Origin: Flavobacterium enshiense DK69
Lineage (GTDB): Bacteria; Bacteroidota; Bacteroidia; Flavobacteriales; Flavobacteriaceae
Direction of reading: 5' to 3'
NCBI RefSeq assembly: GCF_000498495.1
Contig: NZ_AVCS01000002.1
Span: 62,001 to 126,000, forward strand
DNA length: 64,000 nucleotides
The position numbers and the translations under genes were made by a program. Positions within the stretch are counted from its first letter, which is position 1. Each line of letters opens with the position of its first letter. Positions 25,578 through 34,818 of this stretch are shown in pieces. The notes under the pieces are model-generated. The model searched no databases and had not been told where the DNA came from. It saw only the letters and a program-made list of their open reading frames with translations.

Positions 25578-26654
25578 TTAATGAATGCTCATGAAAGTGT
25601 ATAAACTATACAAGGCAAGAATGATCCAAAATGTGGTGAAATTTATTAAAAATAAAGCAGAACTTTTCAAAAATGATATTATTTTACTTTCACCGTAAAG
25701 TCTTTTATGGGCCTTATAAAAATAAATTATAGGCCAGAACATGTAAACGGTAAATAAAAGGCCCAGAATGATATCCATTGCAAGCCAGTCGCTCATATTT
25801 AATAACCACGCCAATATCATAAAGATACTTGTCAGTAAAAGAAGGAATGAAAAATAGTGGAGCGTGAAGATTCCGTGATCAAAATAATACCAGCGTTTTT
25901 TTCCATGGACCAGCCACAGCCAAAAAGCAAAAAAAGGCATGTAGAAAAAGAGAAGTTTTGGAAGATTACGGATAAAAAGTTCAACCGATTTTCGGAAGGC
26001 TTCCTGCATGGTATTGTGTTCGGCAATCATAACCAGCCTTTTGGTAAACCAGTATTGCAGTTTCGACATCCGTTTGTTTTCCGGAAGTGAATTCTGAACA
26101 GAATCGAGTTCGCGTACTGATTCACAGCCGGGAACCCACCCGTATTCATCATTTTTTGAAATTATTTTTTCAGCACTGTTTGAAATTACTTTTTCGCCGC
26201 TGTTTGAAATTACTTTTTCATCAACAGGGCTTTCTGTGGAATAGTTGATATTGATTCCTTTCTTTTTTTGAAATTCTTTTGGAGCTGTTTCATTAATGGC
26301 AACCGGATCACTCTTATCATTAACAGTCATGTCGTCCAGATTGATAAAGAAACTCGTGATGAAGAAGGTAATAAAACTTATAAAAATATACAGTTTAACA
26401 GGTACAACATAAGCTTTTCTTCTTCCGGAAAGATATTCCCGAGTGAGTCGGGCGGGGTGGAAGAGCAGGTATTTTATGGTTGTCCAAAAACCACTGTCAT
26501 AATGGACAAGGTCTTCAGCGGTATGCGTAAAAAGGTAATGGAAAGACTTTCGCGTTTCTGTGTTTTCCTGCCCGCAAAGAGGACAAAAGCGGCCTTGAAC
26601 ATAAGTACCGCAGTTTAAACAGTATTTGTCTTCACGAAGTGCACCTTTACTCAT
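25578..26654 (-). CDS. DUF3667 membrane protein with zinc ribbon
   Basis: 358 residues. N-terminal zinc ribbon (CLNCGTYVQGRFCPLCGQ), then the family signature FHYLFTHTAEDLVHYDSGFW...LLFHPARLTREYLSGRRKAYVVPVKLY. About five transmembrane helices follow (starting IFISFITFFITSF, then FFYMPFFAFWLWL and later helices). A hydrophilic loop holds an 8-residue tandem repeat (EKVISNSG/EKVISNSA/EKIIS). Function unknown. It is a full-length relative of the remnant at 12925-13119. Confidence 0.85.
   Translation of the reverse strand: MSKGALREDKYCLNCGTYVQGRFCPLCGQENTETRKSFHYLFTHTAEDLVHYDSGFWTTIKYLLFHPARLTREYLSGRRKAYVVPVKLYIFISFITFFITSFFINLDDMTVNDKSDPVAINETAPKEFQKKKGININYSTESPVDEKVISNSGEKVISNSAEKIISKNDEYGWVPGCESVRELDSVQNSLPENKRMSKLQYWFTKRLVMIAEHNTMQEAFRKSVELFIRNLPKLLFFYMPFFAFWLWLVHGKKRWYYFDHGIFTLHYFSFLLLLTSIFMILAWLLNMSDWLAMDIILGLLFTVYMFWPIIYFYKAHKRLYGESKIISFLKSSALFLINFTTFWIILALYSLYTFMSIH
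26158..26219. repeat. 24-base in-frame tandem repeat in the DUF3667 gene
   Basis: About 2.6 copies of a 24-base unit starting GAAATTA(T/C)TTTTTC, at 26158, 26182 and 26206. It encodes eight residues per unit (EKVISNSx). Unit length keeps frame, so copy number can vary without breaking the protein. Confidence 0.8.
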
Positions 26655-26752
26655 GGTTGAAATGATGTTTACCGTAAATAAAGTTATGAAAATTTTTTTA
26701 AAGAAGTACTTTTCTTATTTTTCGATTCCGATTTATCTGTCTGATTTTAAAT

Positions 26753-26777
26753 AAAAAAGCCTCCAAAATGAGGCTTG
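26753..26777 (-). terminator. Intrinsic terminator of the LOG-family gene
   Basis: AAGCCTC pairs with GAGGCTT around a six-base loop; on the minus strand TTTTTTAT follows. Confidence 0.75.
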
Positions 26778-26783
26778 TGACTT

Positions 26784-27518
26784 TTAGAAGTTCGGACTGA
26801 GATTGTATTTTTTATAGAATGTATCAAGCACTTCGAGCACTTCATCTTCGGTATCTACAACCTTAATCAGGTTCATGTCTTCAATATCTGCATTTTTTTC
26901 TTCGTCAATCAGTACGTTTTTGATCCATTCCAATAATCCGGACCAAAAACTCCTTCCAACCAATATGATAGGGAATTTGCCTATTTTCTTGGTTTGGATA
27001 AGGGTAACTGCTTCAAAAAATTCGTCTAAAGTTCCAAAACCTCCCGGCATAACTACAAAGCCCTGAGAATATTTCACGAACATTACTTTACGAACGAAGA
27101 AATAATCGAAATTAAGGTTCTTGTCTTTGTCAATATACGGGTTGTGATGTTGCTCAAAGGGTAAATCAATATTTAAACCCACCGAAATTCCGTTGCCTAA
27201 ATGGGCTCCTTTGTTTCCGGCTTCCATGATCCCGGGACCTCCACCGGTAATTACACCATAACCCGACTGACTGAGTTTATAGGCAATCTTTTCTGCCAAA
27301 ATGTAATATTTATTATCCGGCTGTGTTCTTGCGGATCCAAATATGGTAACGCAGGGACCAATTCTCCCCATGGATTCATAACCATTAACGAATTCCGACA
27401 TAATTTTAAAGATAGCCCACGAGTCGTTAGCACGAATCTCGTTCCAGGTTTTTCTTTTAAATTTATCATGAATTCTGTCTTCGTCATTTAAATAATCATC
27501 TTTCATCATCTTTTCCAT
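26784..27518 (-). CDS. LOG-family (TIGR00730) nucleotide phosphoribohydrolase-like protein
   Basis: 244 residues. Rossmann-like fold with the LOG signatures GGGPGIMEAGNKGA and PGGFGTLDEFFEAVT (the PGGxGTxxE motif). Family members hydrolyse the N-glycosidic bond of nucleoside 5'-monophosphates, such as cytokinin ribotides or AMP. Cytoplasmic. Several ATGs lie close together at the N-terminus (codons 1, 4 and 5), so the exact start is uncertain by a few residues. It lies 26 bases downstream of uvrA's stop side and may be co-transcribed with uvrA. Confidence 0.87.
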   Translation of the reverse strand: MEKMMKDDYLNDEDRIHDKFKRKTWNEIRANDSWAIFKIMSEFVNGYESMGRIGPCVTIFGSARTQPDNKYYILAEKIAYKLSQSGYGVITGGGPGIMEAGNKGAHLGNGISVGLNIDLPFEQHHNPYIDKDKNLNFDYFFVRKVMFVKYSQGFVVMPGGFGTLDEFFEAVTLIQTKKIGKFPIILVGRSFWSGLLEWIKNVLIDEEKNADIEDMNLIKVVDTEDEVLEVLDTFYKKYNLSPNF

Positions 27519-27544
27519 TAAGTAAAAGTTAGTCTTTAGTCTTA

Positions 27545-30376
27545 CTAAGATAACTCTTTTTTCAGGAATTGTGCGGTGTAACTACGTTTATTTTTAATGA
27601 TTTCTTCAGGTGTTCCCTTGGCAATTAATTCACCTCCGCCTTTTCCTCCTTCATATCCGATATCGATTATGTAATCGGCAAGTTTAATTACGTCCATGTT
27701 GTGTTCGATAATCAAAACGGTATTTCCTTTGTCAACGAGTTTATTGATTACGTCCATCAATACGCGAATATCTTCAAAGTGCAATCCGGTTGTAGGTTCA
27801 TCAAGGATGTAAAAGGTGTTTCCGGTATCTTTTTTGGATAATTCGGTTGCCAGTTTGATTCTCTGGGCTTCGCCTCCCGAAAGTGTTGTACTTTGCTGTC
27901 CCAGTGTGATATACCCCAATCCAACATCTTGTATCGTTTTGATTTTACGATAGATTTTCGGAATGTTTTCAAAGAACGGAACCGCTTCATCCACAGTCAT
28001 TTCCAATACATCCGAAATCGATTTTCCTTTATAACGGATTTCCAGTGTCTCCCTGTTAAAACGCTTGCCCTGACAAGTTTCGCATTCCACATAAACATCC
28101 GGAAGGAAACTCATTTCAATGGTTCTAACGCCCGAGCCTTCGCAGGTTTCACAACGCCCGCCCGAAACATTAAAACTGAAACGTCCCGGTTTGTAGCCAC
28201 GGATCATCGCTTCAGGAGTTTGGGTATATAAACTTCTGATTTCGGAGAAAACATCGGTATATGTGGCCGGATTGGAGCGTGGTGTACGTCCGATCGGACT
28301 TTGATCGATGTCGATTACCTTGTCGATATGTTCAAGCCCTTCAATTTTTTTATAAGGCTGCGGTTTTTTTACGGCGTTGAAGAAATGGGTATTCAGGATC
28401 GGATAAAGCGTTTCATTAATCAATGTCGATTTTCCGCTTCCTGAAACCCCCGTAACGCAAATAAGCTTGCCTAACGGTAATTCTACCGTAACATTTTTCA
28501 GGTTGTTTCCTGTGGCGCCCGATAATTTCAAGACTTTTCCATTGCCTTCTCGACGTGTTTTCGGAACAGCAATTTCCATTTTACCATTCAGGAACTGTGC
28601 TGTGATGGTGTCTTCTTTGAGTAACTCGGCTGGTGTCCCTATGCTAATAATTTCTCCTCCAAAACGTCCGGCTTTCGGACCAATGTCAATTACATAATCA
28701 GCACGTTCAATCATGTCTTTGTCATGTTCTACCACGATAACCGAATTCCCGATATCGCGTAATTGCTCTAACGAATGGATCAGTTTTTCATTATCGCGCT
28801 GATGCAAACCGATACTCGGCTCATCCAGAATGTAAAGCACACCAACTAATTGCGAACCAATCTGAGTTGCTAATCTAATACGTTGAGCTTCACCGCCGGA
28901 AAGAGATTTTGAACTTCGGTGCAATGCCAGATAATTAAGTCCCACATCCACCAAAAACTGAAGGCGGGCTTTAATTTCTTTAACCACTTCGACTGCAATG
29001 GCTTTTTGTTTTTCTGATAAATGAGCGTCCAGATTTTTAAACCATCCGCTCAGTTCATCAATATCCATAGACGATAAATCGCCAATGTTTTTTTCGTTTA
29101 TTTTAAAATATAAGGATTCTTTTCTCAAGCGGGTTCCATGACATTCCGGACATTCGATTTCATCCATGAATTCTTTGGCCCAGCGTTTTATGGAAGCCGA
29201 ATCGCTTTCCTCATATTGATTTTTGATGAAATTAGAAATCCCTTCAAAATCGATTTTATAATCTTTTGTAATGCCCATCACTTTGGAAACCACTGAGAAT
29301 TTCTCGTTTCCACCATTTAAAATCATGTCCATGGCCTCAGCTGGAATGGATTCGATGGGGTCGGTCAGTTTAAAACCGAATTTTTCACCAATAAATTCCA
29401 ATTGCTTGAAAATCCATGTACTTTTCTGTTCGCCCAACGGTGCAAAACCACCTTGTTTGATGGATAGTTTCGTGTTAGGGATAATCTTGTTCTGATTGAT
29501 TTCATTTACGGATCCCAGTCCGTTACAATGCGGGCAGGCTCCTTTTGGGGAGTTGAACGAGAAGTTGTTCGGCTCCGGATTCGGATAGGAGATTCCTGTG
29601 GTAGGGCACATTAAATTTCTACTGAAATAACGAACTTCCTGACTTTCCTGCTCGATAACCATCATGATGCCGTCTCCGTGGTACATGGCCGTTTTGATGC
29701 TTTCCGTCAGACGTTTGTCTACTTCTTCCGTTGAATCAATTGCCATTCTGTCGATAACCGTTTCGATATCGTGGGTTTTGTAGCGGTCGACTTTCATTCC
29801 GTATTCCAAATCGCGGATTTCTCCGTCGACACGCACTTTTACAAAGCCCTGTTTGGAGATTTGTTCAAACAATTCACGATAATGTCCTTTACGCGAACGG
29901 ATTATCGGTGCTAATATGTTGATGCGTTTTCCGTTGAAGTTTTCAAAAATAAGTTCCTTAATCTGATCATCGGAGTAGGAAACCATTTTCTCACCAGTGT
30001 TGTAACTGTAAGCTTCTCCTGCTCTGGCGAATAACAATCGGAGGAAATCGTAAATTTCGGTGATGGTTCCCACGGTGGAACGCGGACTTTTGCTTGTCGT
30101 TTTCTGCTCAATTGCAATTACCGGGGAAAGTCCGTCTATCTTGTCGACGTCCGGCCGTTCCAGACCGCCCAAGAACTGGCGGGCGTAGGCGGAAAACGTC
30201 TCAATGTAACGGCGTTGACCTTCGGCGTAAATGGTATCAAAAGCCAATGACGATTTACCGGAACCCGAAAGCCCCGTAATCACCACAAGTTTTTCACGCG
30301 GAATGACAACATCAATATTTTTCAGGTTATGAGCGCGGGCGCCGATAACTTCAATAGTATCCTCGGTATTTAGCAT
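27545..30376 (-). CDS. uvrA: UvrABC excinuclease subunit A
   Basis: Damage-recognition ATPase of nucleotide excision repair. 943 residues, close to the E. coli length. Two ABC ATPase halves: Walker [10 protein letters not shown] (about residue 35) and GVSGSGKST in the second half, each with LSGGEAQRI signature and EHDKD/EHNMD regions. The C-terminal zinc module CETCEGSG...CETCQGKRF is intact. The insertion-domain zinc finger reads CPTT...CPHC, lacking one of the four expected cysteines. A -7 box TACCTTTG lies at 30403-30410 on the minus strand. UvrB and UvrC are not in the window. Confidence 0.96.
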   Translation of the reverse strand: MLNTEDTIEVIGARAHNLKNIDVVIPREKLVVITGLSGSGKSSLAFDTIYAEGQRRYIETFSAYARQFLGGLERPDVDKIDGLSPVIAIEQKTTSKSPRSTVGTITEIYDFLRLLFARAGEAYSYNTGEKMVSYSDDQIKELIFENFNGKRINILAPIIRSRKGHYRELFEQISKQGFVKVRVDGEIRDLEYGMKVDRYKTHDIETVIDRMAIDSTEEVDKRLTESIKTAMYHGDGIMMVIEQESQEVRYFSRNLMCPTTGISYPNPEPNNFSFNSPKGACPHCNGLGSVNEINQNKIIPNTKLSIKQGGFAPLGEQKSTWIFKQLEFIGEKFGFKLTDPIESIPAEAMDMILNGGNEKFSVVSKVMGITKDYKIDFEGISNFIKNQYEESDSASIKRWAKEFMDEIECPECHGTRLRKESLYFKINEKNIGDLSSMDIDELSGWFKNLDAHLSEKQKAIAVEVVKEIKARLQFLVDVGLNYLALHRSSKSLSGGEAQRIRLATQIGSQLVGVLYILDEPSIGLHQRDNEKLIHSLEQLRDIGNSVIVVEHDKDMIERADYVIDIGPKAGRFGGEIISIGTPAELLKEDTITAQFLNGKMEIAVPKTRREGNGKVLKLSGATGNNLKNVTVELPLGKLICVTGVSGSGKSTLINETLYPILNTHFFNAVKKPQPYKKIEGLEHIDKVIDIDQSPIGRTPRSNPATYTDVFSEIRSLYTQTPEAMIRGYKPGRFSFNVSGGRCETCEGSGVRTIEMSFLPDVYVECETCQGKRFNRETLEIRYKGKSISDVLEMTVDEAVPFFENIPKIYRKIKTIQDVGLGYITLGQQSTTLSGGEAQRIKLATELSKKDTGNTFYILDEPTTGLHFEDIRVLMDVINKLVDKGNTVLIIEHNMDVIKLADYIIDIGYEGGKGGGELIAKGTPEEIIKNKRSYTAQFLKKELS

Positions 30377-30725
30377 AATTTATTTTGTAATTGTGCAAAA
30401 CGCAAAGGTACGATTTTGAAGTGAAATTGAAGAGTGGAATGGGAAAGGTTTTGTTTTGATGCAGCTCCAATATTGTTTCAAATAATAAATTGTTATGATT
30501 ATCAAGAAAAGCAATTAATAACATATCTTTTTTTGCTTTTTTCTCTTTTTAACTATTTTATTATCACGTGTTAACGATTTTTAATACCGTTAATCATATT
30601 TTTTTTTTGCTTCGAAGTTTTGTGTTCAAATTTGTCTTAACTAATCCACGAAAAACAAATTAGGTTGTATTTTTCTCCGACTGCCTATTCGCTTTTTTCG
30701 AATTATTAACCAAATTAAGATATTT
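30377..30725. other. 349-base divergent spacer with two promoters
   Basis: Minus strand: TACCTTTG at 30403-30410 fits the -7 box for uvrA. Plus strand: TTG at 30607-30609, 17 bases, then CAAATTTG at 30627-30634 (one mismatch to TANNTTTG) for the lipoprotein at 30726. An inverted repeat TTAACG-N11-CGTTAA lies at 30571-30593, just upstream of that promoter. No gene seen. Confidence 0.5.
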
Positions 30726-31457
30726 ATGAGAAACATTAAATTGTTAGCAGTTGTTGCACTGGCAGCAATGCTAGGTGTGATTAGCTGTACAAAAGAAGAT
30801 GCTGTTGCATCAGAAGCTGATGAAAATTCAACAGCCATAGTTAGTGAAAATTCGCTTGTGGGAGACCCACCACCAGATCCTCCTTATTACGATTTAAACA
30901 TTATCGGAATTCCACAAGGAGGATCTATACCCTCCTCGCTTCCACAAGGAGGTATTGCTCCTGGTACAATTACATATCAGAATACTATTTTTGTTCCCTT
31001 AGAAGGAAGGCCGAAAATCCTGCTTGGTAAAGGTGATCCATTTAGTGCGTTATCTGATAATTTGGCTACCGATGGCTCTGCAAAGTTTACACTGCCACCT
31101 TCGGATATTGATAAAGACGGGACTTCTGCCTATGGCATTTATGCAAAATTAGTGGGAACAAATGGAGGAATTTTTACCTGCGATGGTGATAATTCAGACG
31201 GAGGCACTGGTTTCTATGAAGTATGTTCTGCCGGTGAATTAACCTTCCGTGTTAGTGGAAGTACTAGGTATGCAAGTGTGAGCAGTCAATTACTTTCTAT
31301 AGTTGTACCAAGAGGCAGAACTATAAATCTGGACAATGGTACTATAACATCTGGAAGGTACCCCATTTTTGATGATCGTTTCGAAGGTCATTATTGGGAA
31401 CTATATGATGAGAATGAGGGTTTAAGAATAGTGAAATTACGATTTATTGGAAGATAG
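30726..31457 (+). CDS. Secreted lipoprotein of unknown function
   Basis: 243 residues. Signal peptide with lipobox MLGVISCTKED (Cys21), an acidic linker, then a proline-rich stretch (GDPPPDPPYYD). The following region repeats IPQGG/LPQGG and is predicted mostly beta by composition. A pair of cysteines (FTCDGD and YEVCSAG) could form a disulfide. I recognise no family. Its leader of about 85 bases and solitary position suggest independent control. It ends in a strong terminator. Confidence 0.75.
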   Translation: MRNIKLLAVVALAAMLGVISCTKEDAVASEADENSTAIVSENSLVGDPPPDPPYYDLNIIGIPQGGSIPSSLPQGGIAPGTITYQNTIFVPLEGRPKILLGKGDPFSALSDNLATDGSAKFTLPPSDIDKDGTSAYGIYAKLVGTNGGIFTCDGDNSDGGTGFYEVCSAGELTFRVSGSTRYASVSSQLLSIVVPRGRTINLDNGTITSGRYPIFDDRFEGHYWELYDENEGLRIVKLRFIGR

Positions 31458-31487
31458 TTTTATATATTTAGCTACAATACATTTATA

Positions 31488-31521
31488 AATAGCCTGTCAA
31501 TTTGTGACGGGCTATTTTATT
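31488..31521 (+). terminator. Intrinsic terminator
   Basis: AATAGCCTGTCA pairs with TGACGGGCTATT (one G-U) around five bases, followed by TTATT. It ends the lipoprotein gene. Confidence 0.75.
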
Positions 31522-31550
31522 AAAAGTAATTTGCAGTAGTAGAGATAAAG

Positions 31551-33371
31551 CTATTCTATTCGGAACGATTTCAGTTTTTCGCGATAAGTATCCAGAATGT
31601 CCACTTTGGTAACATAGCCCAGACATTTGTTGTCTTTTAAAACAAACAACTGCTTGGCATTTGAGGTTTCAAATTTTTCAATGACTGTTTCCATGACTTC
31701 ATCGTAAGAAATGGTTGCTGACGGCCTTTCGATAATGTCACTGAGCAAAGAATACTTCACCTGAAACGAATTGAAAATAATGTGGCGGATGGAATCAAAA
31801 TGAATGACGCCTACAAATGAATCCTGTTCGTTGACCACAGGGAAAACAGACAGTTTTGTTTCAGAAAGCAGTTTCACTACCTCGTCGAGTTTTGAAGAGG
31901 ATTTAATAGGTACAAAATCAGTTCTGATGAGTTTTGATAATTCGATGGACGAAAGGATATTTTTGTCTTTATCGGAGGTGAAAACGGTTCCGGTATTGGC
32001 AAGGTTTTTAATGTCCATTGAGTGGCCTTCCAGGTTTTTTGAGATGGCAAAACTGATGGAAGACACAATTAAAAGCGGAACCATCAAGCCATAGCCTCCC
32101 GTAATTTCGGCAATGAGGAAGATGGCTGTTAAAGGCGAATGGAACAAACCACTTAAAACACCGGCCATACCCACAACGGAAAAATTGCTGATGGGTAAAT
32201 CACGGTCGATTCCGGTAAGCCTGAAAAATTGGGCCACAAAAAAACCAAGATACGACCCCACAAAAAGGGAAGGGGCAAAGTTACCCCCATTACCGCCGCT
32301 GCCTAATGTCAGTCCGGTCGCTATCGATTTTATCATTAATGTCAAACCGATGAAAAACAGTAAGATCCATTGGTTTGATTTGTGTTCATCGAGGATGGTA
32401 TTTTCTAGTAAAACTCCTGGATTTGCTGACGACAGCGTTTTGATGCTCTCATAACCTTCGCCGAACAATGTCGGGAAAAAGAAGATGAGAATGGCTAAAG
32501 CAGTAGCCCCAACGAGCGCTTTTTTGTAGGTGGTTGATTTTGATTTGCCGAAAAAATGCTCGACTTTTCGAAAACTTCTCGCATGGTAAACCGAAACCAA
32601 TCCGGCTAAAATTCCCAGGATGATATAATAAGGGATGTTGTGGTAGTCGAAAGTAAGCTGGTTTTTAAAACTCAGCAAGATGCCTTCTTTTAAAATCACT
32701 TTAGAAACCAAAGCGCCGGTTGCTGCCGAAATCATAATTGGGATGAAGGCAGTTACGCTCATATCGGCCAAAATCACTTCAATGGAAAACAAAACACCGG
32801 CAATTGGAGCGTTGAAAGCCGCTGCAATACCAGCTGCTACCCCACAGGCCAGTAACAATGTCCGGTCTTTATAATTCAGGCGGTATTTTTGAGCGTAATT
32901 AGACCCGAAAGCCGCACCGGTAATGGTAATCGGTGACTCTAATCCGGCGGAACCTCCCAAACCAACGGTAAGGGAACTGGTTACGATTTGCGCATACATT
33001 TGCTTTTTGGGCATGATCCCTGATTTGTTGGCTACGGCAATCATGATTTGCGAGGTGCCTTTTTCTATGCTTCCGTCAAGGAATTTCTTAACAACAAAAG
33101 CAGTCAGTAAAATACCAAAAATAGGCAGGATACTGTTGGAATAAGGCAGATGAAGTATTCCGTCAATATAGTTCGCAAACCGGAAAACAGAGTGTGCAAA
33201 CGTTTTCAGTACGATCACGGCTAAAGCGGAAGAAATTCCAACTAAGACACAGGAAACGTACAAGAACTGACGGTTGGATAAAATCGATTTCAGTAAAAAC
33301 AAAAAAGCTTCAAAACGCTTTAATTGTTTGCGTAACAGCAAAATAAACGGTGAAACTTTTTTGGTGGGCAT
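31551..33371 (-). CDS. ClC-family chloride channel/transporter with CBS pair
   Basis: 606 residues from MPTKKVSPF. An ATG 60 bases further upstream is also open and cannot be excluded. The ClC core motifs are present: GLGGSAGLESPI (the Glu aligns with the gating glutamate), AGIAAAFNAPIAGVLFSIE, GSGGNGGNFAPSLFVG and LSGLFHSPLTAIFLIAEITGGYG. About residues 460-600 form two CBS domains, which usually bind adenine nucleotides and modulate transport. Inner-membrane protein for chloride or other anions, possibly as a proton antiporter given the gating Glu. Downstream of the alkD-like gene by 73 bases on the same strand. Confidence 0.9.
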   Translation of the reverse strand: MPTKKVSPFILLLRKQLKRFEAFLFLLKSILSNRQFLYVSCVLVGISSALAVIVLKTFAHSVFRFANYIDGILHLPYSNSILPIFGILLTAFVVKKFLDGSIEKGTSQIMIAVANKSGIMPKKQMYAQIVTSSLTVGLGGSAGLESPITITGAAFGSNYAQKYRLNYKDRTLLLACGVAAGIAAAFNAPIAGVLFSIEVILADMSVTAFIPIMISAATGALVSKVILKEGILLSFKNQLTFDYHNIPYYIILGILAGLVSVYHARSFRKVEHFFGKSKSTTYKKALVGATALAILIFFFPTLFGEGYESIKTLSSANPGVLLENTILDEHKSNQWILLFFIGLTLMIKSIATGLTLGSGGNGGNFAPSLFVGSYLGFFVAQFFRLTGIDRDLPISNFSVVGMAGVLSGLFHSPLTAIFLIAEITGGYGLMVPLLIVSSISFAISKNLEGHSMDIKNLANTGTVFTSDKDKNILSSIELSKLIRTDFVPIKSSSKLDEVVKLLSETKLSVFPVVNEQDSFVGVIHFDSIRHIIFNSFQVKYSLLSDIIERPSATISYDEVMETVIEKFETSNAKQLFVLKDNKCLGYVTKVDILDTYREKLKSFRIE

Positions 33372-33444
33372 TGGTTTTTTTGTGTTTTCAAACGAATGAA
33401 ATGCTAAAATAAGCCATTTCTGTGAGAACATTGTTTAAATGAAA

Positions 33445-34110
33445 TTATAAATTTCGGAGCGCTTCCCTTTTGCTGAGCGGTTTTAAGTTGGTTTTCATTA
33501 CAAAGTCCATAACACCTTTTGGGTTAAACCGACTGTAATCGCGTAAAGCCCATCCGATGGCTTTCTGGATGAAAAACTCTTTGGAATCTTTGTGTTGTTC
33601 GGAGAGGGAAAACAATAACTGGGCATCTGTTTTATCTTTGTAATCCAATTGAAAAAGGATGGCAGAACGGTTGAGCCACATGTTATCGGAATTTGAAAAT
33701 TTAGAAATAACTTTTTTTGTTTCTTCCGGAAACTGAATGAAGTAGTTTCCCAGCAGGTACTTGGCAATTATGTCCACACTGTCCCACCAGGAATGGGTTG
33801 TTATCATTTTTTCGATTAACTGTATGTCTTCTTTGACGTAGTTCTTTTTGAGTTCTTTTATTAGAATTTCGATGGAACAATAATGGAATTCCCGTTCTTT
33901 TTTCGAGAACAATTCCCAACCGGTAGTTCTTGCTTTTTGATTGACTTCTTCCTTATGGATTTTCCAGAGTTCTTTCAGGATTTCTCTTCTCTGATTGGTT
34001 TTGATTCCGAAGAAAGGGAAATTGTTTTTCATGTAAGCTTCCATTGGGCCCGCCGTTTCAGTTGAGGCATTTTGTTGGAAAGCTGTTTCGAGTTCACTAA
34101 CAAAATACAT
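33445..34110 (-). CDS. DNA alkylation repair protein (AlkD-like)
   Basis: 221-residue all-helical HEAT-like repeat protein. Recognisable features: MKNNFPFFGIKTNQRREILKELW at the N-terminus, then WWDSVDIIAKYLLG, IQKAIGWALRDYSRFNP and LKPLSKREALRNL. AlkD enzymes excise N3- and N7-alkyl purines without base flipping. The start codon overlaps the stop of the preceding ACP phosphodiesterase gene by one base (TAATG), so translation is coupled. Confidence 0.88.
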   Translation of the reverse strand: MYFVSELETAFQQNASTETAGPMEAYMKNNFPFFGIKTNQRREILKELWKIHKEEVNQKARTTGWELFSKKEREFHYCSIEILIKELKKNYVKEDIQLIEKMITTHSWWDSVDIIAKYLLGNYFIQFPEETKKVISKFSNSDNMWLNRSAILFQLDYKDKTDAQLLFSLSEQHKDSKEFFIQKAIGWALRDYSRFNPKGVMDFVMKTNLKPLSKREALRNL

Positions 34111-34694
34111 TATAAAATGGATAGTTTTTGTTGTACATGAACGCGTAAATCTTCAAAAAAAGCAGTGAATTCAGATTCGAATTGAGGATAGTATTGTTCA
34201 AGTTCTTTTATGGCGTTTTGCATGGAAACCCGGTTTTTGGTGCGATGGTCCATCTGAAAAAGGATCATTCCGATTCCTTCCACAGTGGCATAACTTGCCA
34301 GCCAGTTCCTGCCAATCATCGACGGCATCATACTTTGGGTTTTTGAAGTAAGCCAGTCGTAATTTTCCCTGAGCGAATTATAAAAACGATTGGCGTACTC
34401 TTCCAGGTTTTCATCGGAATATTGGGCCCAGTTTTTTGCCAGGAAATGATCATAGAAAATATCCATAATCACACCGGAATAATGTCCGTAAGCATCATGT
34501 AATCTGTGTTTACTCTGCCTGAAAATAGGATGGGCATCTGTAAATGTGTCAATGGCGCGGTGCAGTAAAATTCCTTTTTGTACATCCAGTGGAAACTGCT
34601 CATAGTCATGCCCACGAATACCGTCCGCCATGAAATTTCCGATTTTTATTAAATCGTTTTCGCCGGAAAGATAGATATGTGCTAAAAAGTTCAT
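34110..34694 (-). CDS. Acyl carrier protein phosphodiesterase (AcpH-like)
   Basis: 194 residues of the DUF479/AcpH family, an HD-type fold that removes 4'-phosphopantetheine from holo-ACP. Conserved residues appear in MNFLAHIYLSG, GNFMADGIRG, GILLHRAIDTFTDAHP and YGHYSGVIMDIFYDHFLAKNW. Coupled to the AlkD-like gene by a one-base overlap; no functional link between the two is evident. The divergent glmM gene starts 124 bases away. Confidence 0.85.
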   Translation of the reverse strand: MNFLAHIYLSGENDLIKIGNFMADGIRGHDYEQFPLDVQKGILLHRAIDTFTDAHPIFRQSKHRLHDAYGHYSGVIMDIFYDHFLAKNWAQYSDENLEEYANRFYNSLRENYDWLTSKTQSMMPSMIGRNWLASYATVEGIGMILFQMDHRTKNRVSMQNAIKELEQYYPQFESEFTAFFEDLRVHVQQKLSIL

Positions 34695-34737
34695 ATTACT
34701 AATATAATAATTTTAAATGATGATTTTTAAATTTTAA

Positions 34738-34771
34738 TTGATTTTCTCAAAACCACAATTCGCTATATTTG
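34738..34771 (+). promoter_or_regulatory. glmM promoter, Bacteroidota type
   Basis: TTG (34738-34740), 23 bases, TATATTTG (34764-34771), then a leader of about 40 bases containing the direct repeat CATTTAAAATTTA/ACATTTAAAATTTA (about 34779-34804). Confidence 0.55.
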
Positions 34772-34818
34772 TCACTGCATTTAAAATTTAACATTTAAAA
34801 TTTAGAATAACCCTTTAT

